Shown here: positions 16,732 to 23,465 of the stretch, one piece after another
Position numbering within the stretch: the stretch's first letter is position 1
How the letters are laid out: each line of letters opens with the position of its first letter
NCBI GenBank assembly: GCA_041584055.1
Contig: JBFHER010000015.1
Location: 1 to 28,028 of the forward strand
Source: JBFHER01 sp041584055
GTDB taxonomy: Bacteria; Bacteroidota; Bacteroidia; Bacteroidales; UBA5342
Direction of reading: 5' to 3'
DNA: 28,028 nucleotides
Program-made: the position numbers and the translations under genes
Notes under the pieces: generated by a model
The model's input: the letters and a program-made list of their open reading frames with translations, nothing else
Database searches by the model: none
What the model was told of the DNA's origin: nothing

Positions 16732-18213
16732 TTAATTCTTATCTTTAAGTGACTTTTTATATTCGCCAAGGTACTTTGAGAATCCCACCTCAACGCCATT
16801 TTTCATTTGCTGATATGCCTCTGGTTGCTTGCTGATAACATATTCGAGCACATCAACTGAGACTGGATGAACAGGCTCAAAAATTGGGCTGACAGGCATC
16901 ATCTCCGCATCGTATAGCAGGGTTTGTTTGCGTAGTTTTTCCAGTACACTTGCATAAGCTGGATCTCCGGCCAGATTCACCAATTCCTGAGGGTCGCTTT
17001 CAAGATCGTAAAGCTCTTCAAGTGGTTTCTTTGCCTGAAAGAAGAAAGCCTGAGCGTCGGTTAATTTGTTATCGGCATGCAGCTGTCGCATGATGTGAAC
17101 TGCAGGGCGATAAAACTCCAGGTAAGCCTGATGTGCATCCCAGGGCAGGTTTGGCTTGTCGTTGCGAATGTATTTCCACTTTTTGCCGCTTAGTGAGCGC
17201 ATTTTTTCTTCCACTTCGTCCCATAGGTCTCGCGCGCCATACGCATAGTCTCTATGGAATGTTTTACTAAATATGGCTTCCCCGGTCATGTAATCCGGAA
17301 TCGCAATACCGGCCCAATCAAGAATGGTCGCGGTGATATCTGTTGCACTTATCACGTCTTTTCTTACACCTTCCCCTGCGACACCATTTGGGTTATAAAC
17401 GATGAGCGGAATGCGCAGGCCAGAATCATGTAGATAGCCTTTCCCACGAACGTTACAGCGCCCGTTGTCGCCAATAAATACAATGATGGTGTTGTCAGCC
17501 ATGCCCTTTTCTTCGAGTTCCTTCAGGATCATACCAACCTCATTGTCGGCATATTCAATCTGATCAAGGTATTTTGCCCAGTCTTCACGAATAAGCGGAT
17601 GATCTGCCATATAGTCCGGCAATTCCACCTCATCAGGGTTCACCGGGTGAGCGGATTGTTTACGTACATCGTTCCACCAGTCACCGCGGTGGGTGACATC
17701 CAATTGTATCTGAGCGAAAAATGGTTGGTCTTCTACTTCAAAGGTGTCCAGTTTATCGAAGAGTCCGAACTGGGTTTCTCCATCCCACTCCCCAAGGGCT
17801 TTGGATTTAAAATTCACATCAATTTTACGGCCCTTATACAGTACACCATGGTGACCCAGGATGCAGGTGTATCCCGCATTTCTCAACCAGTAAGTGAATG
17901 GTTTAAACCGACTGTCCAATGGGATGTTACGGTTGCTTCGATGGTTATGCGCATTGATCTTTAGCTGATGTACACCGGTCATCATCGCCGATCGACTGGG
18001 AGAACAGATTGGATTGGTAACAAAGCAATTATCGAATCGCACCCCGTCACTTGCTAATTTATTCAGGTATGGTGTTTTAACAGCTTTCATTCCGTAGCAT
18101 TCAAGGTCTAAGCTGATGTCTTCTGCCATGAGCCAGATGATATTGGGTTGCGTGTTGGCTTTTAATGTGAGCAGCGTTATTAAAAGTGCGGCACTTAAAA
18201 TCGTTCTATGCAT
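16732..18213 (-). CDS. Secreted sulfatase, S1_8-like
   Basis: 493 residues with a signal peptide (MHRTILSAALLITLLTLKAN, cleavage near ANT-Q). The type I sulfatase signature CSPSR (Cys70) is the site converted to formylglycine. The N-terminal motif is IIWLMAEDIS, where Glu-Asp replaces the usual Asp-Asp; this 'ED-x-S' form is what I associate with S1_8 and heparan-N-sulfatase-like members. The late motif IVFIGDNGRCNVRGKG then HDSGLRIPLIVY gives the second metal/sulfate site. Sulfatases hydrolyse sulfate esters of glycans after maturation by a formylglycine-generating enzyme, which is not in this window. It is the last gene of the minus-strand cluster, 30 bases after the S1_7-like gene. Exact substrate position cannot be read from sequence. 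Confidence 0.88.
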   Translation of the reverse strand: MHRTILSAALLITLLTLKANTQPNIIWLMAEDISLDLECYGMKAVKTPYLNKLASDGVRFDNCFVTNPICSPSRSAMMTGVHQLKINAHNHRSNRNIPLDSRFKPFTYWLRNAGYTCILGHHGVLYKGRKIDVNFKSKALGEWDGETQFGLFDKLDTFEVEDQPFFAQIQLDVTHRGDWWNDVRKQSAHPVNPDEVELPDYMADHPLIREDWAKYLDQIEYADNEVGMILKELEEKGMADNTIIVFIGDNGRCNVRGKGYLHDSGLRIPLIVYNPNGVAGEGVRKDVISATDITATILDWAGIAIPDYMTGEAIFSKTFHRDYAYGARDLWDEVEEKMRSLSGKKWKYIRNDKPNLPWDAHQAYLEFYRPAVHIMRQLHADNKLTDAQAFFFQAKKPLEELYDLESDPQELVNLAGDPAYASVLEKLRKQTLLYDAEMMPVSPIFEPVHPVSVDVLEYVISKQPEAYQQMKNGVEVGFSKYLGEYKKSLKDKN

Positions 18214-18243
18214 GATTTGGTTTTTAAGCTGATTCGTAATGCT

Positions 18244-19680
18244 TCAATCCTGTTTATATTGCTGCTGCATATTTAGTTTAGCAGTCAATTGTGATTTAAG
18301 TTCATCCACCAGCTCAGGTTTTTCATCTGCGATATTTTCGGTCTCACCCTGCATTGTCTCGTGATCATACAATTCTACAAATCCGTTCTGATGGAGGGTC
18401 AATCGATGACTTGCTGTTCGGATGGTGCTGTTGCCGTTACTATAACCCAATGCAGTGTGTCCTTCTGAAAATGGATCTTCAAGGATTGGCTTTAAGGAGA
18501 TTCCCTTTGCATAAGAGGGTTTTTCAAGTCCGCTTAAGTCACATAATGTTGGAAATATGTCAAGTGTTTCCACCACAGAAGTGGTTTCTTTTCCACTTTG
18601 CATCATGCCTGGAAAATAAACAATCAGAGGCGAATGCAGGGCTTCTTCGAAAAGACTGTGTTTTCCCCAGATGGCATGCTCCCCCAGGTGCCAGCCATGG
18701 TCTCCCCATAAAACAATGATGGTGTTTTTATCAGCTCCGCTTGCTTTTAACTCCGCCAGAATTTTCCCGACATGCATGTCGGCATAGGTGACACAGGCGG
18801 CATAATGTTTTCTTACTTCTTCTGCAAAGTCAGCATCCTCCCTGGGGTCTTTTCCCCAGCGATTGTAACGCATAAATTCTCCTGAGTCATGCCATGTTGT
18901 TTGACCTTGCGGTTTTTCAGGATGTTGAATAGGAGGGAGCTGAATGTTTTTATAAGGCGTCATATATTGGGCAGGTGCACCAAATGGCAGGTGCGGTTTT
19001 ATCAAGCCAATGGCCAGAAAAAAGGGTTGATCCGATTGCGCCAATGCGTGCAGCTGTTTGATTCCTTCTCTGGCAATCAATCCATCAGGGTAAATGTCAT
19101 CCGCCCCTTCTGCGCTCTGGAATACATCCATTTCTTTGCTATCCTTACGAATTTCGCCATGGGCCAGTCCATGCATTGCACCGCGAGGATGTTCCCATTC
19201 GCCAACAGGCATCAAATGCCGATCCCAGGCCAGAGGGATTTCAATGCTTGTGCTGTCGTTCCAGTCATTGCCACCTCTCCCGCCGGGATGATGAGAAACT
19301 TTTCCAACTGAAACGGTTGTGTAACCATTGTTTCTGAAATATTCCGGCATGCTTGGTTGAACAGCTTCTGAATTCCTGGTATAGGCCGCAGATCGTAAAA
19401 ACAAGGCACTGTTGCCGGCCGGGCCATACTGGCCTGTGAGTAAAGTGTATCGGGATGGCCCGCAGCTGGGCGCATTCACATAATGATTTCGAAATGCCAT
19501 GCCTTGTTTGGCCAGTTGATCAATGTTGGGCGATTGGATGTAAGCTGCATCGAAGCAATTCAGTTCCGGACGCAGATCATCAATGCAAATTAAAAGAATG
19601 TTTGGTTTCTGGGCTTTTTTCTCAGATGTGCATGATCCCAGCAAAAGTGCCAGAATGATTGAAATTAAAATCTGTTTCAT
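18244..19680 (-). CDS. Lipoprotein sulfatase, iduronate-2-sulfatase-like (S1_7-type)
   Basis: 478 residues. The lipobox is LLGSC (Cys17). Sulfatase motifs: PNILLICIDDLRPELNCF, the signature CGPSR (Cys73, formylglycine precursor), and VLWGDHGWHLGEHAIWGKHS near residue 330. The latter is characteristic of iduronate-2-sulfatase-like S1_7 enzymes. In marine Bacteroidota such enzymes act on sulfated algal glycans, ulvan among them. It lies between the SGNH esterase (17 bases upstream) and the second sulfatase (30 bases downstream), in an operon-like arrangement. The lipid anchor suggests periplasmic or outer-membrane placement, so it may work on oligosaccharides made by the BNR_4 protein. Confidence 0.9.
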   Translation of the reverse strand: MKQILISIILALLLGSCTSEKKAQKPNILLICIDDLRPELNCFDAAYIQSPNIDQLAKQGMAFRNHYVNAPSCGPSRYTLLTGQYGPAGNSALFLRSAAYTRNSEAVQPSMPEYFRNNGYTTVSVGKVSHHPGGRGGNDWNDSTSIEIPLAWDRHLMPVGEWEHPRGAMHGLAHGEIRKDSKEMDVFQSAEGADDIYPDGLIAREGIKQLHALAQSDQPFFLAIGLIKPHLPFGAPAQYMTPYKNIQLPPIQHPEKPQGQTTWHDSGEFMRYNRWGKDPREDADFAEEVRKHYAACVTYADMHVGKILAELKASGADKNTIIVLWGDHGWHLGEHAIWGKHSLFEEALHSPLIVYFPGMMQSGKETTSVVETLDIFPTLCDLSGLEKPSYAKGISLKPILEDPFSEGHTALGYSNGNSTIRTASHRLTLHQNGFVELYDHETMQGETENIADEKPELVDELKSQLTAKLNMQQQYKQD

Positions 19681-19697
19681 AGAATCTTCCTTTGGAT

Positions 19698-20663
19698 TTA
19701 TTTTAAAGTATTTGTTTTTTTGATTCTTGCATCCATGTCATTGATGCTGCTTTCTGTGATCTCAATCTCATTTGATTTTACCGTTTGTCCTCTTGTGTAA
19801 CCAACATATTTCAACCATCCATCCGATCTTAATTTTCTGCGTTCTCTTACAAGCATAAAAAGAGGATCTGAATTTAACGTAAGGACAGTAGGATAGGGGT
19901 CGCCCATTGAAATTTCAGGATAAAGGTCAAGTAATATTTTTTTTGCCATGAGGAAGTGCCCGGCTGCATTGGGATGGATGCCATCGGGAATAAAGGTGGA
20001 ATCTGACTTAAGTTCTTTTGCCTTTCGCAAAATGGGACGAAGGTAGTTGTGCAGATCAATGATTTGGATGCCTTCATCTTCCAATGACAGTAACCAGTCG
20101 GTGAATGTATCCAGCACCTCGTTGTAGTTATGATATGGCCGTCGGTAACTGTGCACCTCACCTTCCAGTGAAACGCGATCTTTTATGGGGTCCGGATCAA
20201 AAAGTGTGGGGGTAAGTAGAATGAGATCAGATCCTGCCGCTTTAACTTTCGTGGTGAGTTTAATAATTCCCTTTTTATAGGCGGTGAATCGCCCTTTGTC
20301 AGGATTGGAAAATATGCCATCATTCATCCCATAACAGACCAAAACCAAATCCGGTTTGATGAGGTGAAGTGCAGAATCCAACCGGTCATGAATACAGGGA
20401 CGGGGAAAGGGATGTGCTTCCTCTGAAGCACCGTTCACGGTTTCGCTTGACAAGCCGATGCTGATAATGTCCAATGCACGTTTGGGATACTGTTTGCGAA
20501 GGTAGTACTCCAGATAGTCCACATAGGCACCATCCTGGGTAATGCTGTTCCCAAGGATGAGCACTCGTTTTTGGTGCAAAGCATCAGATTTGTTTTTGTG
20601 ATGGACGCAGGACGCAGCAATAATCAGGACCGCAATCAGCAATGGCCATTTGAATGATTTCAT
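19698..20663 (-). CDS. SGNH/GDSL hydrolase lipoprotein (probable glycan esterase)
   Basis: I choose the ATG at 20663, 27 bases inside the longest frame, because it begins a lipoprotein signal (MKSFKWPLLIAVLIIAASC, Cys19), giving 321 residues. SGNH blocks are complete: block I ILGNSITQ (Ser40), block II IGLSSET (Gly70), block III GMND (Asn114) and block V PDGIHPN (Asp227, His230). In block I the usual GDS is GNS, a common variant. Family members remove acetyl or other acyl groups, often from polysaccharides. Beside two sulfatases and a lyase-like protein, deacylation of the same glycan is likely but not proven. A 190-base gap to the upstream BNR_4 gene holds its own candidate promoter. Confidence 0.85.
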   Translation of the reverse strand: MKSFKWPLLIAVLIIAASCVHHKNKSDALHQKRVLILGNSITQDGAYVDYLEYYLRKQYPKRALDIISIGLSSETVNGASEEAHPFPRPCIHDRLDSALHLIKPDLVLVCYGMNDGIFSNPDKGRFTAYKKGIIKLTTKVKAAGSDLILLTPTLFDPDPIKDRVSLEGEVHSYRRPYHNYNEVLDTFTDWLLSLEDEGIQIIDLHNYLRPILRKAKELKSDSTFIPDGIHPNAAGHFLMAKKILLDLYPEISMGDPYPTVLTLNSDPLFMLVRERRKLRSDGWLKYVGYTRGQTVKSNEIEITESSINDMDARIKKTNTLK

Positions 20664-20794
20664 TGTATTTCTTTTAGCCGGTTCAATCATTGAGAAAAAT
20701 GAATGTTTTACGTTTCATTGCCTTTGGCAGGGACAGTGAATATTTTTTTCGTTTCGAGTCCGAAGCCCTGATTTCAGAACTGCAGCATTCATAG

Positions 20795-20822
20795 CAAAAA
20801 TACAATTCTTAATCAAAACAAA
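20795..20822 (-). promoter_or_regulatory. Candidate promoter for the SGNH-sulfatase genes
   Basis: On the minus strand, TATTTTTG (20802-20795) matches the Bacteroidota -7 box TAnnTTTG and TTTG (20822-20819) could be the -33 box. The spacer is 16 bases where about 19 is usual, so this is a weak call. The start would lie about 125 bases before the SGNH start codon, which would allow the esterase and sulfatases to be expressed apart from the BNR_4 gene. Confidence 0.35.
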
Positions 20823-20853
20823 CAGACTGTGCTCCCTTCTTTCTTTTAATGGG

Positions 20854-22356
20854 TCATTCATTTGGCCGTTCCAGAATGATGCCCGGAACATCCACATTAT
20901 ACCTGACGTAAGTATCCCATGGGCCATTCAGCCACAAGAGGACTTTGTAACCATCTCCGGCAACAACAATGGGACGAATATTTCTGTGCTTTGAGTTGAT
21001 GGTGATGGCTTTCCATTCGATGGTCGTCATGTCATCATCCGGACCAATTGTTGCACTGTAAATTTCGTGCATCCCACCTTGGTCTTCTCCTGTGCCCGGA
21101 TTTACATCGGATGAAATGTATACCTTTGTTGGATCTGTTGGATCAAATGCCATTAATCCTGTGTAGGAACTTTCTCTTGTATAAAGACATTTTCCAGCAT
21201 AGGCAACCTCACGATCGTTCCATTTTTTGCCATCCCAGGATGCAATGCGAAAGCGGTGATCCTGATCGTTAAGATACACGGTATAGCCCTGATGAGGATG
21301 GCCGTCTGCGTCTGTGGCTGCAGCACAACTCCAGGCTGAGTTGGGGACACTTTCAAAACCCTGCGGTTTTGTTTTGGTTTCACTTCCGATATAAATCTTT
21401 TCACCCTCTGAAGTGTGCAAAGGCCCTTCACTTAGGTCTTTTATTTTTGTGCCATCCACTTTGTAAAAGGCCTTGTTTTTGTACGCAACATAATAAAGAC
21501 TATTTCCGTAATCCCTTGGATGGGCATCTGTGTAGGAAATTCCTACGGTGCTTTCGTTAACCTGAGCATATCGTACATAAGGGCGCTGTCGGCCTTCTAC
21601 ATCATTTGCAACAAAGTGCGTTCTGTGTCCCCATGTTTTTCCATGGTCCGAAGAGGTAATGAAGGAAGGGTTGAAGGTTTCCCCGTCCCGATAGAAATTA
21701 TACAACAACGCTTCGTCTTTCATGTAATAGAGGTTCATATACGTTACACCGCGTTTGTCATTATAAACATGGTGATGTTCCATTCGATTTTCCCATTTTA
21801 GGTAATCATCCGGAGAGGAGATTGCATAATAATGATGTTTTTCGTTGCCATGCTTTGCCCAGACGGCCAGTATGCTTCCATCCGGTCGGGCATAGAGTGC
21901 CGGCGCATTGTGATCGTCAGCCTGAAGTGCTTTATGCAAGCATGTCTGACCAACTGCTCTTTCTGTTTTTAAGTCGAAAACACCAATGTTTACATCACCA
22001 CTCATCCCATCCAATCCCCCAATCACAATTTTACCATTGCTGATAATTGCCCGGGGATCCTGATACCAGCACCAACCTCCATGGGTCATAAATGTGATGA
22101 TTTCGTTTTTCTTAATCGTATTTGCTTTTACTGGATGCAATTCAAGCTCAGATGTGTTTTTATTCGTGCCCTCATCGAGAAGGATGCTGCAGGGTTGAAT
22201 TTCGGTCGTAGCATATACATTCTTTTCATCATTTAATATCTCCTTATTGCTGGTGAAAACATCTTTGTTCGCTGGCGTGACAGGTGGTGCGAAGCATGCC
22301 GATATAGCACATGTAATATACAGGATCAGAATCCGTTTTGATTTTGCTTGCTTCAT
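20854..22356 (-). CDS. BNR_4 propeller lipoprotein, possible ulvan lyase-like (PL24/PL25-like)
   Basis: I take the ATG at 22356 (30 bases inside the longest frame), which gives a lipoprotein signal (MKQAKSKRILILYITCAISA-C, Cys21) and 500 residues. The sequence matches the BNR-repeat family 'BNR_4': WCWYQDPRAI, IGVFDLKT, DDHNAPALYARPDGSI, SSDHGKTWG, RPYVRYAQ, ISYTDAHPRDY. These suggest a seven-bladed propeller. Ulvan lyases of PL24 and PL25 have this fold. As I recall, PL25 uses two His 20 residues apart and a Tyr-Arg pair about 16 apart; here His149 (DDHN) and His169 (AKHG) are exactly 20 apart, and Tyr206 and Arg223 (FYRDG) 17 apart. Sulfatase neighbours support a sulfated-glycan role. A lyase claim remains inference: many BNR_4 proteins have unproven activity. 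Confidence 0.7.
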   Translation of the reverse strand: MKQAKSKRILILYITCAISACFAPPVTPANKDVFTSNKEILNDEKNVYATTEIQPCSILLDEGTNKNTSELELHPVKANTIKKNEIITFMTHGGWCWYQDPRAIISNGKIVIGGLDGMSGDVNIGVFDLKTERAVGQTCLHKALQADDHNAPALYARPDGSILAVWAKHGNEKHHYYAISSPDDYLKWENRMEHHHVYNDKRGVTYMNLYYMKDEALLYNFYRDGETFNPSFITSSDHGKTWGHRTHFVANDVEGRQRPYVRYAQVNESTVGISYTDAHPRDYGNSLYYVAYKNKAFYKVDGTKIKDLSEGPLHTSEGEKIYIGSETKTKPQGFESVPNSAWSCAAATDADGHPHQGYTVYLNDQDHRFRIASWDGKKWNDREVAYAGKCLYTRESSYTGLMAFDPTDPTKVYISSDVNPGTGEDQGGMHEIYSATIGPDDDMTTIEWKAITINSKHRNIRPIVVAGDGYKVLLWLNGPWDTYVRYNVDVPGIILERPNE

Positions 22357-22388
22357 GTTTTTACTTGTTTGACATGGAAAAAACATGC

Positions 22389-22408
22389 CTCAATAAAGGT
22401 GCATTGAG
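22389..22408. repeat. Short inverted repeat upstream of the BNR_4 gene
   Basis: CTCAAT (22389-22394) and ATTGAG (22403-22408) form a 6+6 inverted repeat with an 8-base centre, 33 bases before the chosen start of the BNR_4 gene. It could be an operator or a leader hairpin. At this size it could also be chance. Confidence 0.25.
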
Positions 22409-22448
22409 ATGTTGGAGATATTCTCAAATCCCGTTCTGAATAAAACGT

Positions 22449-22460
22449 AAAACGCGTTTT
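22449..22460. promoter_or_regulatory. Perfect palindrome AAAACGCGTTTT between the pepsin-fold and BNR_4 genes
   Basis: A 12-base perfect palindrome with a central CG pair touches the stop codon of the pepsin-fold gene and lies about 93 bases before the BNR_4 start. Such CG-centred palindromes are typical of LacI-type operators. On the minus strand it can also form a weak GTAAAA/TTTTAC hairpin followed by GTTTTATT, so it may be a terminator of the preceding gene instead. Confidence 0.35.
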
Positions 22461-23344
22461 TACTTAGACATACTATTTTTCCCTGCTTCGTTGCTGGGTT
22501 CGAAATACAACATTTGATTTTTATAATCAATTGTAAATACAAAATTCATAAGAAAACCTAAGCCGATGGAGTTTTCCATGTAATCGGAAAGCCAGATTTC
22601 CTGATTTTTGAGAATCAGCTCATGTTCAACAAAAATCTCAGGTGTTTCATATGCACTGAACAAAAAATCCTCTTCCCCATTGAGACTGAACTTGTAAGGT
22701 ATTATTTCATTTGAATATTGTGAAAGGAGACCAGGGGACAATTGGGATTGAAAAAGGTGAATTCCAAGAGGGGAACGGGTACTGACAATGAATTCCCTTT
22801 CGCCAAAACGTCTTGTATCCAGATTCAGCGCAACGCTCTTGTTTATGAAACTTGATCTGTACATTACCCGGTAGGCATCTTTAGGAATTGGGAGCTTGTC
22901 CACTGAATCAGCGATTCGCAACTTCATAATTTTAAAATCAAACTGAATGGCTAATTTTTTGAAAAATGTTGGACCGAGGGTGCCAATTACCGGTGGAGGG
23001 AACGAGATCTCACCTCTTTTATGAAGCTTGTTGCTTTTTCCAAAACGTGTTTTTTTTATTGAAAAATCACCAATTTTAATGTCATTGAGAACATAGGACT
23101 GACTCATGGTATCCAGACCATATTTTTCAAGTACCGCGGGCTGGTCTGAACGAAGCAGATTTTTACCGGAGACTTCAATGAGAAAATAGGTAGGGGTGGT
23201 GTGATTCCCAACCCTTGCTTCAACCAACAACTGTCCTGTCTGACTTAAGATGAATGGGACTTCGGTATAATTTTTATCCTGGGAAGAAACATTTGAATTA
23301 AAAATGCAGAAAAGTGCGGTTAGCAGTGAAATGAGCTTATTCAT
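22460..23344 (-). CDS. Secreted pepsin/retropepsin-fold protein lacking catalytic Asp residues
   Basis: I choose the ATG at 23344 (72 bases inside the longest frame) because it begins a signal peptide (MNKLISLLTALFCIFNSNVS, then SQ) and lies 32 bases from a good promoter; the product has 294 residues. Two lobes are visible, each starting with a paired-strand motif and ending with a 'G...F...I-D/DF-x-x-x-L' strand: LGPTFFKKLAIQFDFKIMKL and GLGFLMNFVFTIDYKNQML. This is the layout of aspartyl-protease-like proteins common in Bacteroidota. At the positions where DTG is expected, I read EVS (57-59, in FLIEVSGKN) and STR (188-190, in FIVSTRSP). The protein therefore probably binds peptide or another ligand rather than cleaving. 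It is a single gene between hppA and the glycan cluster, transcribed from its own promoter. Confidence 0.65.
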   Translation of the reverse strand: MNKLISLLTALFCIFNSNVSSQDKNYTEVPFILSQTGQLLVEARVGNHTTPTYFLIEVSGKNLLRSDQPAVLEKYGLDTMSQSYVLNDIKIGDFSIKKTRFGKSNKLHKRGEISFPPPVIGTLGPTFFKKLAIQFDFKIMKLRIADSVDKLPIPKDAYRVMYRSSFINKSVALNLDTRRFGEREFIVSTRSPLGIHLFQSQLSPGLLSQYSNEIIPYKFSLNGEEDFLFSAYETPEIFVEHELILKNQEIWLSDYMENSIGLGFLMNFVFTIDYKNQMLYFEPSNEAGKNSMSK

Positions 23345-23375
23345 ATTGAATGTTTCAGTTGTTATCGATAAAGAA

Positions 23376-23406
23376 CAAATATAATGAATACAAGAGATAA
23401 AAGAAA
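23376..23406 (-). promoter_or_regulatory. Bacteroidota-type promoter of the pepsin-fold gene
   Basis: On the minus strand TATATTTG (23383-23376) is a perfect TAnnTTTG -7 box. TTTC (23406-23403) lies exactly 19 bases upstream, one base off the -33 TTTG. Transcription would start near 23369, leaving a leader of about 25 bases before the ATG at 23344. This also argues against the longer start at 23416. Confidence 0.6.
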
Positions 23407-23415
23407 GCAGGTGCA

Positions 23416-23444
23416 AATAAAAAGAGGGAGCCAGGGCCCCCTCT
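23416..23444 (-). terminator. Rho-independent terminator of the membrane pyrophosphatase gene
   Basis: Read on the minus strand, AGAGGGGGC pairs with GCTCCCTCT (one mismatch) around a 4-base loop, followed by TTTTTATTT. The hairpin spans 23444-23423 and the T-tract follows it. It begins 22 bases after the stop codon. The GC-rich stem with a U-run makes this a confident call. Confidence 0.85.
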
Positions 23445-23465
23445 CAATCGTATTGTAATAAAGGA

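Noticed and set aside
17599..17964. Plus-strand open frame of 121 codons opposite the S1_8-like sulfatase
   Set aside because: Antisense shadow; composition reflects the opposing coding strand.
18889..19311. Plus-strand open frame of 140 codons opposite the S1_7-like sulfatase
   Set aside because: Antisense to a gene with intact sulfatase motifs; no recognisable domain or start context.
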